Positions 33,943 through 43,204 are shown, counted from the first letter of the stretch. The stretch: DNA of 64,000 nucleotides from Enterococcus sp. HY326 (GCF_026157065.1 NZ_JANLGQ010000001.1:434001-498000), one strand, 5' to 3'. Program-made: numbers and translations. Notes: a model not told the origin generated them from the sequence alone.

Positions 33943-34971
33943 CTACCGCTCCTCCTGATAATACCGCAGCTTGGGAAAAGCTAGCGTCATGGTGGTGCCT
34001 TGACCAACTGTCGATTGCACCGATAGTTTTACGTTTAGTTTTTCTGCTAAGTTATAGGCCAAGTACAAGCCTAATCCTGTTGAATGTTGTTCACTTCGGC
34101 GGCCATTTTCACCGGTGAAGCCCTTATCAAAAATTCGTTTCACATCTTCACTGGGAATTCCAATGCCGTTGTCTTTGACAGATAATTGAATGCCGTCAGG
34201 GGTATTTTCCATTAAAATCTGAACTTCGCCGTTGACTGGCGTATATTTTATTGCGTTAGACAGTAGCTGCCGAAAAATGTAGCTGAGCCATTTGGCATCT
34301 GTCAGCACTTGATAATCTTCCCCGAGAATTTCCAATTTCAAATTCTTTTGGATAAAATGATTAACTTGACTGCGGACCACCGGCTGAACTATTTCTTTTA
34401 AGGAATACTCTTGAATCAGGTAATCCTTAGAAAATGTATCTAAGCGGGCGTAATACAGCACTTGTTCAACGTATTCATCAATTTGGGCAATTTCATCTTC
34501 TAAGAGCAAGTATTTTTCATCGGAAATATCATCTTCAATGCTACGGAGAATCAAGCCGGCAGCTGCCAGCGGCACTTTGATTTCGTGTACCCACGAATCG
34601 ATATAATCCTTTTGATCCTGCTGCTTTTCCACCAAGTCCTGCATCGTCTGCTGATGTTCCACTAGCAGGTGGTTGATATAATTTTCGACTAAAATTTCTT
34701 CATTGTTTTGACCGTCATCAAAAAATTCCTGCAGCACATCTTCAGCCTCCTCAGTCATTTGGAGACGCCGCCACCAGTGTCGGCGAGCTAAATAATAGCC
34801 CCCCAGAAAAATCAGTAATAAAAAGCCCTCTAATAACGCCAGATAACCAATGATTGACCAATCAACATACAGACTGGGGGTCAGCCACATTAAAAAAATC
34901 GTCAAGACGACAAACAGCAGCCAGCCGATGATAATCAGCCAGCGGTCCTTGAGATATTGCCAAAAACTCAT
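33943..34971 (-). CDS. BceS-like intramembrane-sensing histidine kinase
   Basis: This 342-aa sensor kinase has two membrane helices at about 11-30 and 39-61 with almost no external loop. The dimerisation helix carries the phospho-His H129 in SWVHEIKVPLA, followed by an HATPase domain with N box (LLSNAIKYTP), G1 (DNGIGIP) and G2 (GLGLYL). This is the BceS/intramembrane-sensing type, which usually senses flux through a BceAB-type peptide-antibiotic transporter, but no such transporter is adjacent. The ATG at 34971 is 40 bases after the response-regulator gene; the two form an operon. Confidence 0.88.
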   Translation of the reverse strand: MSFWQYLKDRWLIIIGWLLFVVLTIFLMWLTPSLYVDWSIIGYLALLEGFLLLIFLGGYYLARRHWWRRLQMTEEAEDVLQEFFDDGQNNEEILVENYINHLLVEHQQTMQDLVEKQQDQKDYIDSWVHEIKVPLAAAGLILRSIEDDISDEKYLLLEDEIAQIDEYVEQVLYYARLDTFSKDYLIQEYSLKEIVQPVVRSQVNHFIQKNLKLEILGEDYQVLTDAKWLSYIFRQLLSNAIKYTPVNGEVQILMENTPDGIQLSVKDNGIGIPSEDVKRIFDKGFTGENGRRSEQHSTGLGLYLAYNLAEKLNVKLSVQSTVGQGTTMTLAFPKLRYYQEER

Positions 34972-35011
34972 TTGATTCCCGCCTCTTTCATCTGTTGCCC
35001 ATTTTTTTCAA

Positions 35012-35686
35012 TCAAGGCACAAGGTATCCTTGGCCAACTTTTGTTTCAATATAGCCCTTCATGCCGGCTTCCTCGATTTTTTTCCGCAGACGATTGATAT
35101 TGACCGTCAGCGTATTGTCATCGACAAAGCGCTCATCCTCCCACAAGGCCCGCAACAATTTTTCCCGACTGAGAATCTTGCCATGCTTTTTCATTAAAAT
35201 ATACAATAGCCGGTATTCATTTTTGCTGAGGTCGACAATTTGACCGTTGATTTCCATGCTGGAATTGTCAATATTTAGAGTTAAGCCGTTATGGGCCAAC
35301 GTTTCAGCACTGCCTTCAGAATAATCATAAGAACGCCGCAACAGCGCATTGATTTTCGCTACTAGCACATCAATTTGAAAGGGCTTAGTGATAAAATCGT
35401 CTGCCCCCATGTTCATCGCCATAATCATATCCATATTGGTGGAGCGGCTGGAAATAAAAATAATCGGCACCTTGGAGATATCACGGATTTTTTGGCACCA
35501 ATAATAGCCGTCAAACACCGGCAAATTGATGTCTAGTAAAACCAATTGAGGCTCTTCCCTTTCAAAATCCAGCAATACATCATGAAAGTCAGTTGTGCCA
35601 AAGGTAGTAAATTCCCATTTCTCCAACTCCTCCATCACCAAGTTGCGAATGACCGCTTCGTCTTCTACAATCATTATTTTCGCCAT
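35012..35686 (-). CDS. BceR-like OmpR-family response regulator
   Basis: This 224-aa regulator has a receiver domain (phospho-acceptor D52 in VLLDINLP, acidic pair in VEDE, K101 in ITKPF) and an OmpR-type winged-helix domain (about 125-222, ending TKVGQGYLVP). It is paired with the BceS-like kinase directly downstream. GGGGG precedes the ATG at 35686 by eight bases. Members of the group control bacitracin or defensin resistance genes. Confidence 0.9.
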   Translation of the reverse strand: MAKIMIVEDEAVIRNLVMEELEKWEFTTFGTTDFHDVLLDFEREEPQLVLLDINLPVFDGYYWCQKIRDISKVPIIFISSRSTNMDMIMAMNMGADDFITKPFQIDVLVAKINALLRRSYDYSEGSAETLAHNGLTLNIDNSSMEINGQIVDLSKNEYRLLYILMKKHGKILSREKLLRALWEDERFVDDNTLTVNINRLRKKIEEAGMKGYIETKVGQGYLVP

Positions 35687-35975
35687 CTCAATTGCCCCCT
35701 GTTTCTATTAAGACCTGTCTGGAATCCATGTCACTGCTAGTCAATCAAAAAGTTTATCGTCCTCAATAAATAACTTGATTTAGACAAGCTGTCCAAGCAA
35801 TTATTTTATTAACCTGCATTTACTTCAAACTTCGATTGGCCTATTCAGTATTCTTTAGGTAAACTAAACCTCTTGCAGCAGTCTTGGATTCCTCACATTT
35901 CACTTTATTTCTACATCTATCATAGTATCAAAATTTTCGCTATTTCGCTAATAGACCGCTGTTTTCTGCAAAAAA
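35687..35975. other. Gap upstream of the two-component operon
   Basis: About 290 bases without a gene. On the minus strand a TATGAT-like -10 near 35924 could serve the response regulator, but no clear -35 accompanies it. I saw no repeat or small gene. Confidence 0.35.
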
Positions 35976-36039
35976 AGAGTCCTGCTCTTTACTAACTTTT
36001 AAATAACTGGCAAAAGTTAGTCAGCAGAACTCATTTTTT
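35976..36039 (-). terminator. Terminator of the mutase/small membrane protein genes
   Basis: AGAGTCCTGCTCTTTACTAA and the inverse of AAAAGTTAGTCAGCAGAACT pair with small mismatches. On the minus strand the stem is followed by a T run (CTCTTTTTTT). It overlaps the end of the 70-aa gene. Confidence 0.8.
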
Positions 36040-36250
36040 AAAATGCCGGCAGAAAGCCGACCTCAGCTAAGCGCATCACGACGATGACAATTAAGCCAAT
36101 TAGAATCAGGCTCATATTGACACCAAAACAGATGGCAATTTTTTCACTGGTTTGGCGTTGTTTGCCAAATTTCATCGTCAAAGCCACGATAAAATTCGTG
36201 CCGTATAAAAGCAGCGTTAAAGGTAATAAAATTGCTTTAACCAACTCCAT
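36038..36250 (-). CDS. Small two-helix membrane protein
   Basis: This protein of about 70 aa has hydrophobic segments at about residues 5-26 and 41-61 separated by a short basic loop (KFGKQRQTSEK). It starts at ATG 36250, with AAAGGA four to five bases upstream, and lies ten bases after the phosphohexomutase stop, so it shares that transcript. I do not recognise the family. The short size and lack of known motifs mean the function is open. Confidence 0.7.
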   Translation of the reverse strand: MELVKAILLPLTLLLYGTNFIVALTMKFGKQRQTSEKIAICFGVNMSLILIGLIVIVVMRLAEVGFLPAF

Positions 36251-36260
36251 CACTTCCTTT

Positions 36261-37772
36261 TTACTGCAAGTATGCAGTCAAGTTTTCTGAGTTGACCTTG
36301 TCGATTGGCGCAAAGAAAACTTCTAATACGGCTAAAACCTTACGATTGCTGCCGGCGATGTCATTTTCAACCTGTAAAACGAGTAACGGCTCATGCAGGC
36401 TCATCCGTAACAAGAACCAGCCGCTGCCATATTCTCCACTAACGCTAAAGCGGACACCTTCATCATTTTCTGGATCTAAAGTGAAGCCGGCTTTAGCAGC
36501 TAAGAATGCAGGCAAGTCGGCAATCACCTTTTCTCCGATTGGGCGATAATCGCTGGCTTCTAATTTAAAACGAAATTCAATCGTTTCTGCCGGTTGCTTT
36601 AATTCGGCAATCAACTGATCAATCGTGCGACCCTCTGCCTTTAATTTCGGCAAGAGCATCAAAATTTTAGCAATTACATAGGCGCCATCATCCAAGAAAT
36701 AATTTTCCTTGAAGGCTGCGTGTCCGCTGGTTTCAATCGCCAACTGGCAATCTACACCGGCTTCGTTTAACTCAATCGCCTTATTAATCACGTTACGATA
36801 GCCGGAAATATAACGGACTTGAATCCCGCCTTTGGCTTCAATAAAGTCCTTCAAGTGATTGGTCGTTGGTGAATTAGTGACAATCCGGGTCCCCGGATGT
36901 TCCGCTAAAACGATAGTAGCCAAGACCGCAATTAAATTATTGCGGTTAATCACCTCGCCGCTTTTCGCCACCACAGCCGAGCGATCGACATCGGTATCAA
37001 AGATAACACCTAAGTCCGCCTGCTGATCCAAAACGGCCTGTTGAATACTAGCCATCGCTTCTTTATTATCTGGGTTTGGAATATGGTTTGGAAAATTGCC
37101 ATCTGGTTCTAAAAACTGCGAACCCTTCGTGTCAGCCCCCAGCGGCGCCAAAACTTTTTCAGCAAAATAGCCCCCCGCACCATTGCCGGCATCCACAATA
37201 ATTTTCATGCCGGCAAGTGGCCGCTCCTCAGTGGTCTGCATCCCTTGCCGAATTTTTGTTACCAAATCAGCCGCATAAGGCGTTAACAAATCGGCCTCTG
37301 TGACAGAGCCAGTCTGGCCATTTTTATTTTCTTTAATGTGAGTCAGAATAAAACGAATATCGCTTTTTTCTGCACCGCCGACCGGACTAAAAATCTTGAT
37401 GCCGTTAAAATAAAATGGCAGATGGCTAGCCGTCAACATCACGCTCGCATCACACTGAAACTGCTCAAACTGTGTCGCCATAAACATCGCCGGCGTTGTC
37501 GCCAAATGAAAATCAATCACGTTAATGCCCTGTTCGACTAAGCTATCGATTAAGGCCTGCTTTAAAGCAGGACCGCTTAAGCGACTGTCGTGGCCGATAC
37601 CGATTTTTAACTGACCGGTCTGATAATCTGCTTCTCTAGTTTCTCGTAGCCAGCTGACTAAGCCTTTGGCAATCTCAGTCACAGCAGCCGGCGTTAAATT
37701 CGCCGTTTCCTCTGCTGTCGTAATCGCAATTCCCCGAATATCTGAACCATTTTGTAACGCTTCCAAATTCAT
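36261..37772 (-). CDS. Phosphomannomutase/phosphoglucomutase family enzyme
   Basis: This 503-aa alpha-D-phosphohexomutase has all four sites: phospho-serine S116 in VMLTASHLPF, the metal loop DTDVDR (D259, D261, D263), the sugar-recognition ETSGH (E347-H351) and a C-terminal phosphate-binding segment. It interconverts hexose 1- and 6-phosphates, for surface polysaccharide or glycogen precursors. The ATG at 37772 is chosen because GGAGG lies eight bases upstream; an in-frame TTG at 37787 overlaps that site. The gene begins 22 bases after argR, so both are likely co-transcribed. Confidence 0.87.
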   Translation of the reverse strand: MNLEALQNGSDIRGIAITTAEETANLTPAAVTEIAKGLVSWLRETREADYQTGQLKIGIGHDSRLSGPALKQALIDSLVEQGINVIDFHLATTPAMFMATQFEQFQCDASVMLTASHLPFYFNGIKIFSPVGGAEKSDIRFILTHIKENKNGQTGSVTEADLLTPYAADLVTKIRQGMQTTEERPLAGMKIIVDAGNGAGGYFAEKVLAPLGADTKGSQFLEPDGNFPNHIPNPDNKEAMASIQQAVLDQQADLGVIFDTDVDRSAVVAKSGEVINRNNLIAVLATIVLAEHPGTRIVTNSPTTNHLKDFIEAKGGIQVRYISGYRNVINKAIELNEAGVDCQLAIETSGHAAFKENYFLDDGAYVIAKILMLLPKLKAEGRTIDQLIAELKQPAETIEFRFKLEASDYRPIGEKVIADLPAFLAAKAGFTLDPENDEGVRFSVSGEYGSGWFLLRMSLHEPLLVLQVENDIAGSNRKVLAVLEVFFAPIDKVNSENLTAYLQ

Positions 37773-37794
37773 ACTGTAAGCCTCCAAATTTTTT

Positions 37795-38247
37795 TTAACG
37801 CATTGCGGATAAACGAGCCGCTACCTGCGCTGCTTCTGCTTCGTTGTGACAAATAATTAAAATAGTATCGACACCGGCAATCGTTCCAGCGATTTCCGGA
37901 TAATTGACTTCATCCAGCCAATTAGACACCACGTCGGCACTGCGTAAATTCGTTTTTAAAATCAGTGTAAATTGAATCTGTTCTAAACTCAGCATTTCCT
38001 CTTTGATGGAAGCCGCCAGTTTTTCCTCCATGCCCGTCTCAGTTGGCTGATTGAAAATGCCATAACGCACATTACCGCTGCTATCATGGTCTTTGACAAT
38101 TCTCAATTCCCGAATATCCCGGGAAATAGTTGCCTGCGTTGCATCAACACCAGCTTTTTTCAAAAGCTGAATAAGTTCCTCTTGAGACCCCACATTTTGT
38201 TGGGTAATAATTTGTTTGATTAAGGTATGACGGTCACTTTTTTTCAT
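37795..38247 (-). CDS. argR: Arginine repressor ArgR
   Basis: This 150-aa regulator has an N-terminal winged-helix DNA-binding domain (about 1-70, with DATQATISRDIRELRIVK) and a C-terminal arginine-binding/oligomerisation domain (about 80-150, with IAGTIAGVDTILIICHNEAE). The ATG at 38247 with GGGAGAAG upstream gives the standard family length; a reading extended by 48 codons has no family support. ArgR controls arginine synthesis and breakdown, and an ARG-box-like site lies before the ornithine carbamoyltransferase gene at the right end of this window. Confidence 0.9.
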   Translation of the reverse strand: MKKSDRHTLIKQIITQQNVGSQEELIQLLKKAGVDATQATISRDIRELRIVKDHDSSGNVRYGIFNQPTETGMEEKLAASIKEEMLSLEQIQFTLILKTNLRSADVVSNWLDEVNYPEIAGTIAGVDTILIICHNEAEAAQVAARLSAMR

Positions 38248-38394
38248 AAACTTCTCCCTGTTCCTTAGAATAGTTAGATTTTTGTGGCTTAGTCTGCTTC
38301 TTTTAAGCCGATGTAAGTCGGATTTTTTTCTTGTGTTAAGCAGCACAATAAAAAACTCATAAGTCAAGACTGTCCCGCTTGAAAAAATCAAAAC

Positions 38395-38436
38395 AGTCTG
38401 AGCTTTCTCAGATATTATATCAAAAAAGCTCAGACT
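38395..38436 (-). terminator. Terminator of the FetAB-like operon
   Basis: AGTCTGAGCTT (38395-38405) pairs perfectly with AAGCTCAGACT (38426-38436), followed on the minus strand by a T-rich GTTTTGATTTTTTC. It lies 20 bases past the permease stop. Confidence 0.8.
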
Positions 38437-38455
38437 ATTGGTACTTTTTACTGAA

Positions 38456-39214
38456 TTAAATTTTGAGTTGCTGGCGACTATTAAAATAGTCGCGGTACGC
38501 TAGATAGCCGGCAATAAACGAGCCTAATCCGGTGGCTGACAAAAGCATGAAAACCACCATAATTTGATATTTAATTGCTTGAACTGGGTCGACACCGGCA
38601 AAAATCAAGCCGCTCATCATTCCCGGCAAGCTGACAATCCCCATCGTTTTTGCCGAATCAATTGTCGGCTGCATCGCCGTTTTGATGCTGCCCCGCAAAA
38701 TCGGCAGCGAAGCCAGTTTTACCTCAGCGCCTAATGCTAATTTTTCTAAGACCTGTTGGCGCTGGTCGTGATACTGGGTTTCCATCGAGCGATAACATAA
38801 ACCGATTGCTACCATTGAATTACTGGCAATCATTCCTGAGATGGGCACCATTTGGGAGGGAATAAAATTAATTGCCCCCGCCAAAACTAGCATGCCAAGG
38901 GTAATGCCGGTACTAGCAAAAATTGCCCCAAAGGAATAGGCGAAGCCGTGCTCCAATTGCGGATTACGTTTGCCGGCATTCCACGCCGCATTGAAAATAA
39001 TCACTAAAATCATCGCCGCTGTCAAGAGGACATTATCGACTTTAAAAATATATTGCAGCACATATCCGACTACAATCAATTGAATAAGCGCCCGCAGCAC
39101 ACTAATTAAAATATCTTTGGTCAGCCCCAGCTTTTCTTTGCTGCTGATAAATAATGAAACACAAACTAGCAGTGCCGCTGTCGCCAAGGCGAAATTAGAA
39201 ACGTTTAAGTTCAC
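38456..39214 (-). CDS. fetB: FetB/YbbM-like ABC transporter permease
   Basis: This permease of about 252 aa has six to seven helices and belongs to the FetB/YbbM (UPF0014) family, which with FetA exports iron in Escherichia coli and affects oxidative stress. Family features include the helix-rich NAAWNAGKRNP region (about 73-83) and SMVAIGLCYRSMETQYHDQR. I choose the GTG at 39214, eight bases after GGAGG and overlapping the end of fetA by 20 bases; a TTG further up is inside the ribosome-binding site. Substrate is inferred only from family. Confidence 0.83.
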   Translation of the reverse strand: MNLNVSNFALATAALLVCVSLFISSKEKLGLTKDILISVLRALIQLIVVGYVLQYIFKVDNVLLTAAMILVIIFNAAWNAGKRNPQLEHGFAYSFGAIFASTGITLGMLVLAGAINFIPSQMVPISGMIASNSMVAIGLCYRSMETQYHDQRQQVLEKLALGAEVKLASLPILRGSIKTAMQPTIDSAKTMGIVSLPGMMSGLIFAGVDPVQAIKYQIMVVFMLLSATGLGSFIAGYLAYRDYFNSRQQLKI

Positions 39215-39839
39215 TGATTTTTCCTCCTTCAATTGTCAGTAGCTGTTTGGCTGCTGCGATTTCCTGGCGGTCATGGGTCACTTGTAAAATCGTAATGCCC
39301 TCTTGATTGCTATCAGAAATCAACTGCCAAACAATTTGTTGACTCACCTCATCTAAGCCAGTCGTCACCTCGTCTAATAACAAAACTTTTGGTGGAAACA
39401 TCAGATTGCGGATTAATGCTACCCGCTGTTTTTCCCCACCGGAAATTTCATTGATGGATTTTTGGAGGTAGCTTTTGCCTAAAGCTACTCGGCTCAATAA
39501 TTCAACCGCCCGGCCTTCATCATAAGTTTCTCCCCTGATTTCAAAAGGAAAGCGCAAGTTATCCGCCACCGTTTCTCCAAATAGAGCCGGCTGTTGAAAA
39601 CAATAGGAAACTTCCCGTCGATAAGTTACCGGATTGAGCTCCGCTAAATCTCGGTCCTCAAAAAGAATCTTGCCGCTGGTGGCGGTCAGTAAACTCGCCA
39701 CAATTTTTAAAAGCGTGCTCTTACCGCCACCAGAAGGTCCCGAAATCGTTAAAAAATCACCTTTGGTCACCGCAAAAGAAATATCTGCTAAAATTGTTTC
39801 TCCGCCGGCAATAAAGCCGACTTTTTCAAGTTGTATCAT
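39195..39839 (-). CDS. fetA: FetA/YbbL-like ABC transporter ATP-binding protein
   Basis: This 214-aa ATPase has Walker A (GPSGGGKSTLLK, about 35-46), Q loop (CFQQPALFGE), signature ISGGEKQRVALIR (about 132-144), Walker B VLLLDEVTTGLDE (about 150-162) and H loop (VTHDRQE). It pairs with the overlapping fetB permease. AAAGGA lies about 11 bases before the ATG. Confidence 0.87.
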   Translation of the reverse strand: MIQLEKVGFIAGGETILADISFAVTKGDFLTISGPSGGGKSTLLKIVASLLTATSGKILFEDRDLAELNPVTYRREVSYCFQQPALFGETVADNLRFPFEIRGETYDEGRAVELLSRVALGKSYLQKSINEISGGEKQRVALIRNLMFPPKVLLLDEVTTGLDEVSQQIVWQLISDSNQEGITILQVTHDRQEIAAAKQLLTIEGGKISELKRF

Positions 39840-39983
39840 CTGTTTGCTAATCCTTTCTGCTTCAAAGTCTCTTCAAGTATACCGAATTTTAAAGCTTTCA
39901 GCGAATCTGACCTTTAAGTCCCTTTTAAGTTAAATGTTTATACTAAACACTATGCTAAAGGAAAATTCCCAGGAGGTGACGTG

Positions 39984-41015
39984 ATGACAGCAATTTTATT
40001 AATTCCGATTTATCAACCGACAGCCAAAACTTTGGCATTTATGCAGGAGCTGAGCCAGCAAATTGCGCCGATTATCGTGGTGGACGACGGCAGTGGGCCC
40101 GATTATCAAGCGGCCTTTCAGGAAATCGAATCTCTAGGCGCTGAGGTCTTGACTTATCCTGACAATCTCGGCAAAGGACACGCTTTAAAAGCCGGCTTCA
40201 AATTTATCCAAGAAAATTATCCCAATAGAAGTGTCGTCACCGCTGATGGTGATGGGCAACATACTATTTCAGATATTTCCCAGATGCTTCAACGAACCGA
40301 AAGCCTACGGGAACAGCAATTTCTTTTAGGCGTTCGTAGTTTTTCAAAGGCCACCACACCTACGCGGAGCCTGTTTGGTAACCGGATGACCTCCCTGATT
40401 TATTATCTGAGCTCTGGGATTCGTTTAGAAGATACCCAAACGGGATTAAGAGGATTTCCCAGTGCTAGTCTGCCGGATTTATTATTAATCAAAGGACAAC
40501 GCTTTGAATATGAGATGAATCAGCTTTTAGAATTACCGCAGGCCGACTATCAAATAGAAACCTTGCCGATAGCCACCGTCTATGAAGAAAAAAATCATCT
40601 TTCTCATTTTCGAACTATCCAAGATTCTTTTTTAGTCTATCGCCCACTAGTTGCCTTTTTACTTTCGTCTTTGTCTTCGGCGTTAGTTGATGTGACCCTA
40701 TTTGTTTTAATTGCTGCGATTTTTGGGCAGCAGGCGCAAATGCTGCTGGTGGCCACCGTCACCGCCCGCATTTTATCGGGAATATTTAATTATCAAGTTA
40801 ATCGCAAACTAGTTTTCCAAAATAAAACCAACATCAAGCAGTCTTTTTGGAAATACAGTCTGCTGTTTGGCAGTCAATTGCTATTGAGCTGGCTGGGAGT
40901 CACTCTCCTCAGCTCTGTGATTCAATCCATTCTTATTAGTAAACTAGTGATTGATTTCATCTTATTCTTTTTCAGTTTCTCCATTCAAAAACGGGTTGTC
41001 TTTACGCCCCGTTAG
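39984..41015 (+). CDS. Glycosyltransferase family 2 fused to GtrA-like membrane domain
   Basis: This 343-aa protein has an N-terminal GT2 domain (about 1-210; nucleotide-binding VVDDGSG and metal motif TADGDGQHT, followed by LGVRSFSKATTPTRS). A C-terminal GtrA-like domain with four helices follows (about 215-342). It is likely to transfer a sugar to a lipid carrier and flip it, for glycosylation of a surface polymer. GTG and ATG overlap at the start; the ATG at 39984 is seven bases from AGGAGG. It leads a three-gene operon and diverges from fetA. Confidence 0.87.
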   Translation: MTAILLIPIYQPTAKTLAFMQELSQQIAPIIVVDDGSGPDYQAAFQEIESLGAEVLTYPDNLGKGHALKAGFKFIQENYPNRSVVTADGDGQHTISDISQMLQRTESLREQQFLLGVRSFSKATTPTRSLFGNRMTSLIYYLSSGIRLEDTQTGLRGFPSASLPDLLLIKGQRFEYEMNQLLELPQADYQIETLPIATVYEEKNHLSHFRTIQDSFLVYRPLVAFLLSSLSSALVDVTLFVLIAAIFGQQAQMLLVATVTARILSGIFNYQVNRKLVFQNKTNIKQSFWKYSLLFGSQLLLSWLGVTLLSSVIQSILISKLVIDFILFFFSFSIQKRVVFTPR

Positions 41016-41048
41016 TCTGTTTATTCCTGTAAATTTAAGAGGTGTCCT

Positions 41049-42008
41049 ATGAAAAAAAAGTTTTTAAAACGAAAATATCTCTGGGCCAGTTTAGCCTGTT
41101 TGCTGATTGCCGGTGGAGACGGCTTCGTGCTGTTAAAGGCATTTGTCTTACCTGAAGCCAGCGTTTCCGTCGCCGAAGCTGAAGCAGCTGTGGCAACTAC
41201 AACCGCCGATACTACCAGCACCAGCTCCACAACGACTGACAGCTCGACTGATTCTAATAGCTCCTCAGAGGCAACCATCACTGATACCAGCTACAGTGAT
41301 GACAATATCCAAATAGCTATCACTGAAGAAGTCGTCGATAACACGACTGTCTATGTTGTCGATATTCAAGTTAGCGACGCTAGCTATTTGCAAGCAGCTT
41401 TAGCCCAAGGAACTTACGGCCGCAATATTACCGAAACGACTTCCGCTATCGCCGAGGACAACGATGCTATTTTAGCCATCAACGGCGATTATTACGGCTT
41501 CCGTTCAACCGGTTATGTGATTCGCAATGGCGTTTTATATCGTGATACTGCTGGCGACAGTGACCAAGAGGATTTAGTGATTGACAGCGATGGTAATTTT
41601 TCAATTGTCAATGAATCAGAAACCAGCGCCGCCGATTTACTCGCAGCTGGCGCTCGACAAGTGTTGTCCTTTGGCCCAACATTAATTGAAGACAGCACCA
41701 TCGCTGTTAGCGAATCCAGCGAAGTCGGGCAATCCATGCAAAGTAATCCCCGCACCGCTATTGGTCAAATCAGTGAAAATCATTATGTGATTGTCGTTTC
41801 AGAAGGCCGCACCGACGATAGTGAAGGCTTAAGCCTCTATCAATTAGCCGAAGTCTTTGAAGGCCTCGGTGCAACCACTGCCTATAATTTAGACGGCGGC
41901 GGTTCAACAACACTTTATTTCAATGGTGAAGTCGTCAATCAAACTGTTGGCGGCAGCGGCGGCTCCAGCGAACGGGCCGTCAGCGACATTTTATATTTCG
42001 GCTACTAG
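41049..42008 (+). CDS. Secreted phosphodiester glycosidase (NAGPA family)
   Basis: This 319-aa protein has an N-terminal signal anchor (about 12-35), a Ser/Thr/Asp-rich low-complexity linker (about 45-80) and a phosphodiester glycosidase domain (about 85-318). Motifs are ILAINGDYYGFRSTGYVIRNG, SNPRTAIG and the closing YNLDGGGSTTLYFNG. The family includes enzymes that split sugar phosphodiesters and proteins linked to exopolysaccharide. It follows the GT2-GtrA gene by 33 bases, so it probably trims or modifies the same surface polymer. AGAGGTG precedes the ATG. Confidence 0.87.
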   Translation: MKKKFLKRKYLWASLACLLIAGGDGFVLLKAFVLPEASVSVAEAEAAVATTTADTTSTSSTTTDSSTDSNSSSEATITDTSYSDDNIQIAITEEVVDNTTVYVVDIQVSDASYLQAALAQGTYGRNITETTSAIAEDNDAILAINGDYYGFRSTGYVIRNGVLYRDTAGDSDQEDLVIDSDGNFSIVNESETSAADLLAAGARQVLSFGPTLIEDSTIAVSESSEVGQSMQSNPRTAIGQISENHYVIVVSEGRTDDSEGLSLYQLAEVFEGLGATTAYNLDGGGSTTLYFNGEVVNQTVGGSGGSSERAVSDILYFGY

Positions 42009-42027
42009 CCTAGAAGGGAAGATTTAC

Positions 42028-42402
42028 ATGAAACTAAAACGAACAATTCTTGGGTACTTAAGCATTACTGCCTTTCTTTTTGTCTTTCAGCTCATTTACC
42101 ACAGCTTTAGTCATGGGGTCACCTCAATCGGCTTAGAGTACGTCTGGGTGATTCCCTTAATCGGCGGTCTGCTTATTATTCTTTTAAATGGCCCTTTAAA
42201 AACCCTCAATAATCGCTTGGCTTTTAATCTTTACAATGTCGCTTTAGCGGTCTGTATCAACGCCGTGATTATTCAAGGAATTCTTGATATTGCCGGCAGC
42301 GATACGCCCTATTTAAGATATTATTACTTTATCGCCCTACCAATGCTGGCATTAAGTTTAGTTTTCTTTGTTGGTGACCGCTTGTTTGTGAAGGTGAAAT
42401 GA
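42028..42402 (+). CDS. Four-helix membrane protein
   Basis: This is a protein of about 124 aa with four predicted helices (about 6-24, 35-55, 62-84, 95-117) and a GtrA/MFS-like hydrophobic pattern. The ATG at 42028 has AGAAGGGAAG upstream; an extended in-frame reading overlaps the NAGPA gene and is discarded. It is 19 bases after that gene and ends the envelope operon before a terminator. I do not recognise its family. Confidence 0.72.
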   Translation: MKLKRTILGYLSITAFLFVFQLIYHSFSHGVTSIGLEYVWVIPLIGGLLIILLNGPLKTLNNRLAFNLYNVALAVCINAVIIQGILDIAGSDTPYLRYYYFIALPMLALSLVFFVGDRLFVKVK

Positions 42403-42407
42403 AAAAA

Positions 42408-42450
42408 GCCCATCTGCAACACATTGTTTAGCAATGGTTGTAGATGGGTC
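42408..42450. terminator. Bidirectional terminator, envelope operon / truA
   Basis: GCCCATCTGCAAC (42408-42420) pairs with GTTGTAGATGGGT (42437-42449). T follows on the plus strand and a poly-A precedes it. It separates converging transcripts. Confidence 0.88.
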
Positions 42451-42457
42451 TTTTCTT

Positions 42458-43204
42458 TCACTCATACTTCACTTCTTTCAAATACAATCCTTCTGGATGA
42501 GCCGTTGGGCCGGCTGCATTCCGATCTTTAGCAGCGATGATTTTTGGCAGGCTGTCAGCAGCCAGCCTGCCATTGCCGATTTTTAATAAGGTGCCGACTA
42601 AGATGCGAATCATTTTATATAAAAAGCCATCTCCCCGAAAAGTGAAAAGCAATTCATCACCAGCAGCATTGACGGTCATCTCAGCTTGATAAATCGTCCG
42701 CACTTTTTCTTCAACGGAACTACCAGTTGCACAAAACGACGTAAAGTCATGGGTGCCCAATAAATCCGGTAGTGCCTGCTGGATTTTCGCCAAATCTAGC
42801 GGATAAGGATAAAAGCTCGCGTAAAAACGGCGGAAGGGACTGCGAGGCTTGCCGATGTCAACACGAAATTCATAGGTCTTTTCGATAACATGATAACGGG
42901 CGTGAAAGTCATCTTTGACAATTGCTACTTCCCGGCAAGCAATATCCTCTGGCGTTTGTGTGTCTAAAGCATAGCGCATTCGCTCCAGCGGGCGCTCCTC
43001 AGGATAATCAAAATGAATCACCTGACCGATGGCATGGACTCCCGCATCTGTTCGCCCTGAGCCAAAAATAGTAATTCCTTGTCCGTTATTCATCATCTTT
43101 AAAGTTTTCTCAATTTCCCCTTGAACGGTTCGACCATTGGGCTGGTTTTGAAAGCCGTTAAAATTTGTGCCATCATAAGCAATAATTGCTTTGTATCGTA
43201 CCAT
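42458..43204 (-). CDS. truA: tRNA pseudouridine(38-40) synthase TruA
   Basis: This enzyme of about 248 aa modifies uridines 38-40 of the anticodon arm. The catalytic aspartate D53 lies in [11 protein letters not shown], and [20 protein letters not shown] is typical of the C-terminal part. I choose the ATG at 43204, nine bases from AAAGGA; the ATG at 43213 has no room. It follows ecfT, but a terminator hairpin lies between. In many Firmicutes rplM-rpsI come next; here the neighbours are unrelated. Confidence 0.92.
   Translation of the reverse strand: MVRYKAIIAYDGTNFNGFQNQPNGRTVQGEIEKTLKMMNNGQGITIFGSGRTDAGVHAIGQVIHFDYPEERPLERMRYALDTQTPEDIACREVAIVKDDFHARYHVIEKTYEFRVDIGKPRSPFRRFYASFYPYPLDLAKIQQALPDLLGTHDFTSFCATGSSVEEKVRTIYQAEMTVNAAGDELLFTFRGDGFLYKMIRILVGTLLKIGNGRLAADSLPKIIAAKDRNAAGPTAHPEGLYLKEVKYE

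Noticed and set aside
39939-39944. TATACT as the promoter of the GT2-GtrA operon
   Set aside because: The -35 region is unconvincing, so it was left out of the features.
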